Shown here: one piece after another, positions 1-6,828 of the stretch
Layout of the letters: every line of letters starts with the position of its first letter
How positions within the stretch are numbered: position 1 is the first letter of the stretch
Assembly (NCBI GenBank): GCA_016190465.1
Contig: JACPQP010000075.1
Location: 1 to 12,253 of the forward strand
Direction: 5' to 3'
DNA length: 12,253 nucleotides
DNA from: Chloroflexota bacterium
GTDB taxonomy: Bacteria; Chloroflexota; UBA6077; FW602-bin22; JACPQP01
Translations under genes and position numbers: made by a program
Notes under the pieces: generated by a model
What the model was told of the DNA's origin: nothing
What the model saw: the letters and a program-made list of their open reading frames with translations, nothing else
Databases searched by the model: none

Positions 1-19
1 CACCAGGAGGTGGTCTTTC

Positions 20-1180
20 GTGAGCGATGACTCCATCTATCTGGATCACGCGGCGACGACTCCTCTCTCGCGGGAGGTGTTCGAGGCAATGCTGCCCTAC
101 TTCGCCGACCGCTGCGGCAACCCGTCGAGCGTGTACGCGCTGGGGCGCGAGGCCCGACGAGCGATCGACGAGGCGCGCGACGCGGTGGCAGAGGTGCTGG
201 GCGCGCGGGCCAGCGAGATCGTCTTCACCGGTAGTGGCACCGAGAGCGACAACCTGGCGATCAAGGGGGTCGCCTTCGCCAACCGGGGCCGCGGCAGCCA
301 CATCATCACCTCGTCGATCGAGCACCACGCGGTCCTCCACTCCTGCCAGTACCTGGAGAAGTTTGGCTTCCGCGTCACGTACCTGCCGGTGGACCACCAC
401 GGTCTGGTCGATCTGGAGGCGCTGGAGCGGGCGCTCGACGATGAGACGATCCTGGTCAGTATCCTGCTCGCGAACAACGAGATCGGCACGATTCAGCCGA
501 TCCCGCGGATCGCCGAGCTGGCGCACCGGCGCGGCGCGCTCGTCCACACCGACGCGGTCCAGGCCGGCGGGGCGCTGGACCTCGACGTCGACCGGCTCGG
601 GATCGACCTCTTGAGCCTCTCCGGGCACAAGTTCTACGGGCCGAAGGGGACCGGCGCGCTGTACGTGCGGCGCGGCACCACCTACTGGCCGCAGCAACAC
701 GGCGGCGGACAGGAGCGCGGCCGGCGGGCCGGCACCGAGAACGTGCCGGGCATCGTCGGGTTCGCCACGGCGCTGCGGCTGGCCGACGAGCGGCGCGAGG
801 AGAACAACCAGTTCCTGCGGCGGCTGCGCGATCGGATCATCGGCGGCGTCCTTGCCTCCGGCGATCGAGTTCAGTTGACCGGCCATCCCACCGAGCGGTT
901 GCCGAACAGCGCCAGCTTCGTCTTCGAGCAGATCGAGGGCGAGTCGATCCTGCTGGGTCTGGACCAGCGCGGCATCTACGCCTCGAGTGGCTCGGCCTGC
1001 ACCTCGGGGTCGCTGGAGCCCTCCCACGTGCTGACCGCGATCGGCCTGCCCGACGAGCTGGCCCACGGGAGTCTGCGGATCACCGTCGGCCTGGACAATG
1101 ACGAGACGCAGATCGAGCGCTTCCTGGCCGTGCTGCCGGAGGTCATCGGCAATCTGCGCGCGTTGGCGCCAACCGGGTAA
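20..1180 (+). CDS. Cysteine desulfurase, IscS/NifS family
   Basis: A PLP-dependent enzyme that removes sulfur from L-cysteine, giving alanine and an enzyme persulfide used for Fe-S clusters and thiolated tRNA or cofactors; cytosolic. The 386-residue length is normal for the family. Visible signatures: the N-terminal YLDHAATTP motif (residues 7-15), GSGTESDN (71-78), the H102-H103 pair that stacks on the cofactor, D178 and Q181 in HTDAVQAGG, the PLP lysine K204 in SGHKFYGPKG, RRAGTEN (235-241), and the catalytic cysteine C327 in SSGSACTSG. The short loop around this cysteine resembles the NifS/IscS class rather than SufS. The GTG start is preceded by AGGAGG at 5-10 with 9 nt spacing. No IscU, IscR or MnmA gene is visible here; upstream partners would lie outside the window. 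Family assignment is firm; the exact sulfur acceptor cannot be told. Confidence 0.95.
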   Translation: MSDDSIYLDHAATTPLSREVFEAMLPYFADRCGNPSSVYALGREARRAIDEARDAVAEVLGARASEIVFTGSGTESDNLAIKGVAFANRGRGSHIITSSIEHHAVLHSCQYLEKFGFRVTYLPVDHHGLVDLEALERALDDETILVSILLANNEIGTIQPIPRIAELAHRRGALVHTDAVQAGGALDLDVDRLGIDLLSLSGHKFYGPKGTGALYVRRGTTYWPQQHGGGQERGRRAGTENVPGIVGFATALRLADERREENNQFLRRLRDRIIGGVLASGDRVQLTGHPTERLPNSASFVFEQIEGESILLGLDQRGIYASSGSACTSGSLEPSHVLTAIGLPDELAHGSLRITVGLDNDETQIERFLAVLPEVIGNLRALAPTG

Positions 1181-1250
1181 GGTGCCGAGTGAAGGGCCGC
1201 CACCTCTTGACACCGCACGGCAAGCGCGCCCCATAGTGGGAAGGGCCTCA

Positions 1251-2465
1251 ATGACGCTTGACCTCACCGCCCTCACCCATCAGATCGGCGACATGGCGCG
1301 CCACCTGGGCGATGCGCTCCCGGGCGAGCGGCAGCGCGCCGAGGACGCCGCGCGGACGCTGCGCGAGCAGGCGAGCCGTTGGGAAGAGCTGTCCGCCGAC
1401 GCCGCCATGCGGGCGCACAGCCCCGCCGCGGCGCGGCCGCGCGAGTCGCTCGACCGCCGGTACCCGGCGCCAGTGGTGCTGGCCGAGTACGTGGTGATCG
1501 CCGCGGACGGGTCGCAGATCGAGCCCGATCGGCACGGCCTCGCCTACTGTCACCTCATCAACGTCGGGCGGGTGTCGCTACGGTACGGCCCGGAGTCGGC
1601 GGCCTCGCTCGACAGCCGCCCCTCCCTCGGCTACCGCGACGAGGACCTCTATCTCCGAGCCGGCAACCAGTGGGTACCGATCGAGGGGCACCTGCTGGCC
1701 ATGAAGCGGCAGGTCGCGGAGCTCCGCGAGCTGGTCTCGCTCGCCGACGAGGCCGCCGCGCGCTGGCCGGAACACCCGCTGGCGGCCAGCGTGGTCGCGC
1801 TCCTCGACGGCGCCCTGACCTTTCCAGCGATCGAGGGGCGCGGCGTCGAGCAGCAACTGCGCTTGCGGCTCCTCGACGAGTTCCTGCGTTGCCTCGCCGA
1901 GCTGCGCCAGCGGGGCATTCCGATCGCCAGCTATGTGAGTGGCCCGCGGGCCAGCGAGGTCGTCAACCTGCTGCGGATCGCTCGCTGCCCCTACACCCCT
2001 TCGGAGTGCGATCGCCGCTGCGCCGACTTCGCGCTGCCGCCCACGGCGGCGTGCCAGTCCTACGCCGGCCTCCCGGACCGCCTGGTGTTCGAGCGATTGC
2101 CCCTGGAGCCGGGCGAGCGCAGCGGCGTCTTTCGCTCGCCGTGGCCGACCTCGGTTCAGCGCTATGGCGAGCACCGGGTCCACCTCTTCTACCTGAACGT
2201 CGGCGCGGAGATCGTGCGCGTCGAGGTGCCGGCGTGGGTCGCCGACGACACCCGGTCACTCGACCGGGTCCACGCGGTCCTGCTCGACCAGTGCCGGCGC
2301 GGCCAGGGCTATCCCCGGGCGCTCGTCGAGGCCCATGAGCAGGCTGTCGTCCGGCTGGCGGATCGTCGTGTCTTCTGGGAGCTGGTATCCCGCCAGTTGC
2401 TGGGTCAGCGTGCCGCTGCGAGTCTATCGGAGAAGCAGCAGAGCAAGCGACTGCGGACACTGTAA
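1251..2465 (+). CDS. NurA-domain nuclease with a four-cysteine cluster
   Basis: NurA-family proteins are Mn-dependent 5'-3' exonucleases/endonucleases that, in archaea, work with the HerA translocase in DNA end resection. This 404-residue protein shows the NurA signature AADGSQI (metal-binding D86), an Asp in LLDGALT (D186), and a C-terminal block with Y354 and H362 in GYPRALVEAH, matching the eight-residue Tyr-to-His spacing I recall for archaeal NurA. Residues 20-50 are charged and helical. Four cysteines (C246, C253, C257, C268; CX6CX3CX10C) sit in the middle and could bind Fe-S or zinc; that is inference. The open frame extends upstream to 1098, but that part overlaps the desulfurase and reads like a shadow. 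ATG 1251 has GGGAAGGG at 1238-1245 just upstream. It follows the desulfurase by 70 nt, probably in the same transcript. No HerA is seen here. Confidence 0.83.
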   Translation: MTLDLTALTHQIGDMARHLGDALPGERQRAEDAARTLREQASRWEELSADAAMRAHSPAAARPRESLDRRYPAPVVLAEYVVIAADGSQIEPDRHGLAYCHLINVGRVSLRYGPESAASLDSRPSLGYRDEDLYLRAGNQWVPIEGHLLAMKRQVAELRELVSLADEAAARWPEHPLAASVVALLDGALTFPAIEGRGVEQQLRLRLLDEFLRCLAELRQRGIPIASYVSGPRASEVVNLLRIARCPYTPSECDRRCADFALPPTAACQSYAGLPDRLVFERLPLEPGERSGVFRSPWPTSVQRYGEHRVHLFYLNVGAEIVRVEVPAWVADDTRSLDRVHAVLLDQCRRGQGYPRALVEAHEQAVVRLADRRVFWELVSRQLLGQRAAASLSEKQQSKRLRTL

Positions 2466-2492
2466 CCAATGAGAAACGAGGAGGCTTCCGGC

Positions 2493-4088
2493 GTGGTCAA
2501 CGATTCCATCGAGGTTCGCGGCCCGGTCCAGGGGTGGTTTGCCGAGATACTGACTCCCGAGGCGCTCGCCTTCGTCGCGGGTCTCCAGCGCGAGTTCGGG
2601 GCGACCCGGGCCGCGCTGCTCGCTCGGCGGGCCGAGCGGCAGGCGGAGTTCGACGCTGGCCAGTTGCCCGACTTTCTGGCCACCACTCGGTCAGTCCGCG
2701 AAGGCGACTGGCGGGTGGCGCCCGTCCCCGCGGACTTGCAGGATCGCCGGGTGGAGATCACCGGTCCGGTCGAGCGGAAGATGGTCATCAACGCGCTGAA
2801 CTCGGGCGCCAGGGTCTTCATGGCCGACTTCGAGGACGCCAACACCCCCTCCTGGGGCAACCTCATCCAGGGCCAGGTCAACCTGATCGACGCCATCGAG
2901 CGCACGATCTCGTTCACCAACCCCGATGGGCGCGTCTACCGACTGAACGACCAGGTCGCGACCCTGCTCGTTCGCCCCCGTGGCTGGCATCTCGTCGAGA
3001 AGCAGGTTCTGGTAGACGGCCAGCCGATCTCCGGCAGCCTCTTCGATTTCGGGCTCTACCTCTTCCACAACGCCCGGCGACTGCTCGCCCGGGGCAGCGG
3101 ACCCTACTTCTACCTGCCGAAGCTGGAGAGCCACCTCGAGGCGCGGCTGTGGAACGACGTTTTCGTCTTCGCCCAGGATCGGCTGGGGCTCGCGCGGGGC
3201 ACCATCAAGGCGACGGTGCTGATCGAGACGATCCTGGCGGCTTTCGAGATGGAGGAGATCCTCCATGAGCTTCGCGACCACGCGGCGGGGTTGAACGCGG
3301 GGCGATGGGACTACATCTTCAGCGTCATCAAGAAGTTCCGCAACCGCCCGGACTTTCTCCTCCCGGACCGCGCGCAGGTGACGATGACGGTCCCGTTCAT
3401 GCGGGCCTACACCCAGCTCCTGGTCAAGACCTGCCACCGCCGCGGGGCCCACGCCATCGGCGGAATGGCCGCGTTCATCCCCAGTCGGCGCGATCCAGCG
3501 GTCAACGAAGTGGCGCTGGCCCGGGTGCGCGAGGACAAGCTGCGGGAGTCGGGCGACGGGTTCGACGGCACCTGGGTGGCACACCCCGACCTCGTGCCGG
3601 TTGCACTCACGGTGTTCGACGCGGCGCTGGGGGAGAAGCCGCACCAGAAAGAGCGTCAGCGCCCCGAGGTGGCGACGTGCGCCCGAGACCTCCTCGACGT
3701 GCGCGTGCCTGGTGGGACGGTCACCGAAGCCGGGCTGCGCGGCAACGTCAGCGTGGGGATCCAGTACGTCGAGTCGTGGCTGCGGGGCGTCGGCGCCGCG
3801 GCCATCAACAACCTGATGGAGGACGCGGCGACGGCGGAGATCTCGCGGTCGCAGGTCTGGCAGTGGCTGCGCCACGGGGTGAGCCTGAGCGACGGCCGGC
3901 GCCTGACGCGGGACCTGGTCCGGCAGGTGATGGCGGAGGAACTGGAGAAGATCCGCGCGGCGCTGGGTGAGGCGACCTACGCGCGAGCCCGCTTCCCCGA
4001 GGCGACCGCCCTCTTCGAGCAGGTGGCCCTCGGCGAGGAGTTCGTCGAGTTTCTGACCCTGCCGGCCTACAAGCGGATCGGCCTGTAG
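2493..4088 (+). CDS. aceB: Malate synthase A (glyoxylate shunt)
   Basis: Condenses glyoxylate with acetyl-CoA to give malate and CoA, the second glyoxylate-shunt step that allows growth on acetate or fatty acids; cytosolic. The protein is 531 residues from the GTG chosen here, the usual size for the A isoform. Signatures, numbered from this start: MADFEDANTPSW (110-121), LVRPRGWHL with R161, the acidic metal-site region LIETI (E245), DGTWVAHPDL (358-367), NVSVGIQYVESWLRG (418-432), and NLMEDAATAEISR, where D444 is the expected catalytic base. An in-frame ATG at 2469 lies 4 nt after the NurA stop but has no Shine-Dalgarno. GTG 2493 has GAGGAGG at 2478-2484 with 8 nt spacing, so I prefer it. 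Isocitrate lyase is not in this window. Proximity to the NurA gene suggests co-transcription, without an evident functional link. Confidence 0.94.
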   Translation: MVNDSIEVRGPVQGWFAEILTPEALAFVAGLQREFGATRAALLARRAERQAEFDAGQLPDFLATTRSVREGDWRVAPVPADLQDRRVEITGPVERKMVINALNSGARVFMADFEDANTPSWGNLIQGQVNLIDAIERTISFTNPDGRVYRLNDQVATLLVRPRGWHLVEKQVLVDGQPISGSLFDFGLYLFHNARRLLARGSGPYFYLPKLESHLEARLWNDVFVFAQDRLGLARGTIKATVLIETILAAFEMEEILHELRDHAAGLNAGRWDYIFSVIKKFRNRPDFLLPDRAQVTMTVPFMRAYTQLLVKTCHRRGAHAIGGMAAFIPSRRDPAVNEVALARVREDKLRESGDGFDGTWVAHPDLVPVALTVFDAALGEKPHQKERQRPEVATCARDLLDVRVPGGTVTEAGLRGNVSVGIQYVESWLRGVGAAAINNLMEDAATAEISRSQVWQWLRHGVSLSDGRRLTRDLVRQVMAEELEKIRAALGEATYARARFPEATALFEQVALGEEFVEFLTLPAYKRIGL

Positions 4089-4322
4089 TGATCATCTCCT
4101 CTCGCCTCTATCTGCCGGCTCTCTCCCGCTCATTCATGGCCGGCTGGTAGGCGCAACCGTGCAGGGTGTGCGCCCTGGCCCGCTTGTTGCCGTAACTCCG
4201 GCCGGGTGACTCCGCCCGCGGGCTAGCCCCTCCAAGGATAGCTTCCCAGGGGCGTGTTCTGGGGCCTGCGCCCGCGCGGTCCCCAAACCATCGACAGCTT
4301 TCGAGTCGAGAGAGGGAAAAAC

Positions 4323-5183
4323 GTGGTCGAAACGGTAATCGAGCGAGTCGTCGAGCAACAGGCCTGGACCGATCAGTTGGCTGGCAAGCTCCAGGGGCCG
4401 ATCTTCGACTTTCTGGAGCAGCGCGCCGAGCTCCGCAGCCTGGCCCACGGGACCTGGCTCGGGCACCCGCTCCACATCGCGCTCACCGACGTGCCGGTCG
4501 GTTCCTGGACGGTGACCGCATTGCTCGACCTCCTGGACCTATTCGGGCTCAGCCGGGCGCGCGGCGCGGCCGACGCGGCGCTCGGCATTGGCCTCGCCGG
4601 CGCAGTGCCGACGGCGCTCACGGGGCTCGCCGACTGGAGCCACACGGATGGGCCCGCCCGGCGAGTCGGCTTCATCCACGGGCTGACGAACGCGACGGTC
4701 TTCCTCCTCAATGCCGCCTCACTCCTGGCGCGGGCGCGAGGCAACCGGAAACAGGGAATCGTGCTCTCGAGCCTGGGTTTCGGGCTTCTCACCTTCAGCA
4801 CCTGGCTCGGCGGCGAACTGGTCTATCGCCTCGGGATTGGGGTGAGCCACACCGCGTTTCAGACGGCGCCGCGGGAGTTCATCCCCGTGCTGGCCGACGC
4901 CGAACTGGGCGAGCGCCAGTTGCAGCGCGTCGAGGTCGACGGGACGCCCGTGCTCTTGACCCGGCTCTCCGGCCAGGTCCACGCGATCGGTGAGACCTGC
5001 ACCCATCTCGGCGGGCCGCTCGCGCAGGGTGAGCTCGAGGGAGATTGCGTGGTCTGTCCCTGGCACGGCTCCAAGTTCCGGCTAACCGATGGACAGGTGG
5101 TCGCGGGGCCGGCGACCGTGTCGGAGCGGCGCTACGAGGTGCGCATCCGCAACGGCCGCATCGAGGTCCGGGCGGCCGAATAA
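4323..5183 (+). CDS. DUF2231 membrane protein fused to a Rieske [2Fe-2S] domain
   Basis: Two-part protein of 286 residues. The N-terminal half (about 25-170) is a DUF2231-type membrane domain with the GHPLHIALTDVP motif (47-58) and four likely membrane segments near 50-74, 85-105, 115-137 and 145-171. The C-terminal part (about 185-286) is a Rieske domain with both cluster motifs intact: CTHLGG (C226, H228) and CPWHGSKF (C245, H248). The compact Rieske part resembles ferredoxin-type domains such as those of small dioxygenase subunits, so electron transfer at the membrane is likely, but the redox partner is unknown. GTG 4323 is preferred: a purine-rich GAGAGAGGG lies about 5-6 nt upstream, and the sequence from there (VVETVIERVVEQQ) looks like a typical DUF2231 start. 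An in-frame GTG at 4254 would add 23 atypical residues. It stands after a 234-nt gap from malate synthase in which I see no convincing promoter or terminator. Confidence 0.85.
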   Translation: MVETVIERVVEQQAWTDQLAGKLQGPIFDFLEQRAELRSLAHGTWLGHPLHIALTDVPVGSWTVTALLDLLDLFGLSRARGAADAALGIGLAGAVPTALTGLADWSHTDGPARRVGFIHGLTNATVFLLNAASLLARARGNRKQGIVLSSLGFGLLTFSTWLGGELVYRLGIGVSHTAFQTAPREFIPVLADAELGERQLQRVEVDGTPVLLTRLSGQVHAIGETCTHLGGPLAQGELEGDCVVCPWHGSKFRLTDGQVVAGPATVSERRYEVRIRNGRIEVRAAE

Positions 5184-5187
5184 GGGT

Positions 5188-5634
5188 TTGTCAAAGTCGA
5201 CGGCGGCGCGCACACCTGGGAGTTACCTTCTTCTTCTGGAGCTTGATACCGGTAGGACGATCGAGGTGGGCCGGCTGGGCACGTTCCACTTCCCGGCCGG
5301 CTGGTACGTCTACGTCGGGAGCGCGATGGGCGGGCTGGAGCAGCGGGTTGCCCGACACCGGCACCCCTCGCCGATCCGGCGCTGGCACCTGGACTACCTC
5401 CGAGCCGAAGCGCCGGTGCGCGAGGTGCACCTGTTCCCCAGCCCGGCCCGACGCGAATGTGACCTGGCGCGGGCTGTCCTGGCCCTTCCATTCGCCTCCG
5501 TCCCGGTCCCCCGGTTCGGCGCATCCGATTGCCGCTGTCCGGCGCACCTGGCGCACTTCCCCGGAGAACCCCCACGTCGGGACGAGCTGATAGCTCTGCT
5601 GCGTGAAGACGAGGCGCGCTCGCCCTGGGGATGA
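5188..5634 (+). CDS. Uri-family GIY-YIG-like protein (DUF123)
   Basis: A 148-residue protein resembling the DUF123/Uri superfamily, a compact GIY-YIG-like fold. Visible family features: GSYLLLLEL at 11-19 (position of GIY), the block GWYVYVGSAMGGLEQRVARH (38-57) holding the YIG-like YVG (42-44) and the candidate catalytic R53, RWHLDYL (65-71), the candidate metal-binding glutamate E90 followed by C91, and a C-terminal FGASDCRCPAHL (110-121). Uri proteins are called endonucleases by fold; activity is poorly established, so the function is inference. The frame is open far upstream inside the Rieske gene. The first plausible start past that gene is TTG 5188, only 4 nt after its TAA, with weak AAGGG overlapping the stop. 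This tight join suggests translational coupling. Starts further upstream, such as ATG 5089, would add shadow-like sequence. Confidence 0.78.
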   Translation: MSKSTAARTPGSYLLLLELDTGRTIEVGRLGTFHFPAGWYVYVGSAMGGLEQRVARHRHPSPIRRWHLDYLRAEAPVREVHLFPSPARRECDLARAVLALPFASVPVPRFGASDCRCPAHLAHFPGEPPRRDELIALLREDEARSPWG

Positions 5635-5650
5635 ACGGCGGCTTTAACGA

Positions 5651-5662
5651 GTTTTTTATAAT
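5651..5662 (+). promoter_or_regulatory. AT-rich box with perfect TATAAT upstream of the kinase
   Basis: A T6 run (5652-5657) merges into TATAAT at 5657-5662, the only AT-rich patch in a GC-rich neighbourhood, 66 nt before the kinase ATG. It could be the kinase -10 box, but I see no good -35 element 16-18 nt upstream. Alternatively the T run could end the upstream transcript: CTCG at 5618-5621 can pair with CGAG just before it, a weak stem. Both roles are possible. Confidence 0.4.
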
Positions 5663-5728
5663 TGTGCCCCCCGTCAGCGGCTAGACTGTCTCCAGGAGCA
5701 TCGCGGCGCGTTGGAGAGCGGAGGCGGG

Positions 5729-6703
5729 ATGAGCGAGCGTTTTCAGATCGAATCGGTGCTGGGCCGGGGCGGGTTTGCCACCGTTTATCGCGCGCACGAC
5801 CGCGTGCTCGGTCGGACCGTGACGTTGAAGGTGCTCGATCGATTGGGCGGGCTGAGCGTGGCGGACCGCGCGCGGTTCGTCCGAGAAGCCCGGATCCTCG
5901 CCGGGCTGGATCACCCGAATATCGTTCGCCTCCATGACGCCTCGGTCGACGGACGAACCCCGTTCCTCGTGCTCGAGTACGTCGAGGGCGAGGATCTGCG
6001 AACCTGGCTGAACCGCACCGATACGCTGCCCCCCTTCACCCTGGGCCGACTGATCGCCCAATCCGTGCTCCAGGCGCTCTCCTACGCCCACGTCCAGCAA
6101 GTCATCCACCGCGACGTGAAGCCCGAGAACGTCCTCGTCATCTCCGACTCGGTCGGCAACGTCGCGACGGTGAAGTTGACCGACTTCGGGCTGGCACGAC
6201 TGATCGGCCAGACCGGGATCACCCAGACGGGCCACCTCGTCGGCACGGTGGGCTACCTGGCGCCCGAATGCGTCCGCGGGCAGCCCGCCACCGTGCGGGC
6301 CGACCTGTACGCGGTCGGCGTGCTCCTCTACGAGTTGCTGACCGGTCAGCCGCCGTTCGTCGGCGAGTCGTTCGAACAGGTCCTGTACCAGCAGCTCTCG
6401 TCGAGGCCTCGGTCGATCCGCGCCCTGCGCCCCGACGCCCCGCTCTGGCTGGAGCGGCTGGTCAGCCAGTTGCTCGAGCGCGACCCTCGCCACCGGCCGG
6501 TGAGCGCGGCGACGGCGCTGGGGCTCATCGCGGGCACCACCGAGGAGGCCCCGGCGGCGCAGAACGGCGTGGCTGATCATCGCACCACCGCACTGCGGCG
6601 GACCCTCGTGTCTCGTAACCCGCACCAGGAGGAACTGGACGAGGCGCCGCCACCACTTCCGGCCTCCCGGCCGTTGATCGCGCGGGCCAGTCGCACCCCC
6701 TGA
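5729..6703 (+). CDS. Soluble Hanks-type serine/threonine protein kinase
   Basis: Phosphorylates Ser/Thr on protein substrates using ATP. At 324 residues it is essentially one kinase domain (about 5-270) plus a short Pro/Ala-rich tail. All key elements are present: glycine loop GRGGFATVY (12-20), ATP-binding K34 in VTLKVL (Thr where Ala is usual), the helix-C E53, HRDVKPEN with catalytic D129, DFG (152-154), GTVGYLAPE (172-180), and the APE-downstream ADLYAVGVLLYELLTG (191-206). The activation loop has T162, T165, T167 and T173 as possible autophosphorylation sites. Unlike PknB it has no membrane segment or PASTA/sensor domain, so it is likely cytosolic. ATG 5729 has GGAGG at 5720-5724; an upstream in-frame TTG at 5711 is less likely. 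Its stop is 5 nt from the large palindrome that fills the following gap. The substrate is unknown. Confidence 0.93.
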   Translation: MSERFQIESVLGRGGFATVYRAHDRVLGRTVTLKVLDRLGGLSVADRARFVREARILAGLDHPNIVRLHDASVDGRTPFLVLEYVEGEDLRTWLNRTDTLPPFTLGRLIAQSVLQALSYAHVQQVIHRDVKPENVLVISDSVGNVATVKLTDFGLARLIGQTGITQTGHLVGTVGYLAPECVRGQPATVRADLYAVGVLLYELLTGQPPFVGESFEQVLYQQLSSRPRSIRALRPDAPLWLERLVSQLLERDPRHRPVSAATALGLIAGTTEEAPAAQNGVADHRTTALRRTLVSRNPHQEELDEAPPPLPASRPLIARASRTP

Positions 6704-6708
6704 CCGCC

Positions 6709-6827
6709 GGCGACGGGGCGACCCTCCTCCGTGGGGGGAAAAGGGTCAAAGGAGAAAGGGCGAAGCTCCGGTTTTCCCTCTTCCCCTTTTCCCCTCTTCC
6801 CCTCACGGAGAGCGTCGCCCCGTCGCC
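6709..6827. repeat. 119-bp palindrome filling the convergent intergenic gap
   Basis: One long imperfect palindrome. The outer arms 6709-6722 (GGCGACGGGGCGAC) and 6814-6827 are perfect complements over 14 bp. After a small asymmetric bulge (6723-6726 against 6811-6813), arms 6727-6760 and 6777-6810 pair at 29 of 34 positions (27 Watson-Crick, 2 GU), leaving a 16-nt loop. The inner left arm is nearly all purine and the right is all pyrimidine from 6772 to 6804. It begins 5 nt after the kinase stop and ends 1 nt before the stop of the opposing gene, so it could act as a bidirectional terminator. It lacks a classic T run after a short stem, so a mobile palindromic element is equally possible. Confidence 0.85.
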
Positions 6828-6828
6828 A

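Noticed and set aside
1098..1250. An N-terminal extension of the NurA frame by 51 codons
   Set aside because: The extension overlaps the desulfurase gene and reads as Arg/Ser/Cys/Trp-rich shadow sequence. ATG 1251 lies after that gene and has a ribosome site.
2691..3875. A 394-codon frame on the - strand opposite malate synthase
   Set aside because: The plus-strand gene carries all malate synthase signatures; the antisense product is low-complexity and has no recognisable family or ribosome site.
4089..4322. Possible terminator or promoter in the 234-nt gap after malate synthase
   Set aside because: GCCGGC occurs at 4114-4119 and 4139-4144 and could pair over a 19-nt loop, but it is short, has no T run, and no convincing -35/-10 pair is visible.
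5681..6625. A 314-codon frame on the - strand opposite the kinase
   Set aside because: It mirrors the kinase codons, is rich in Arg/Gly/Asp/Val and has no motif; the kinase frame is unambiguous.
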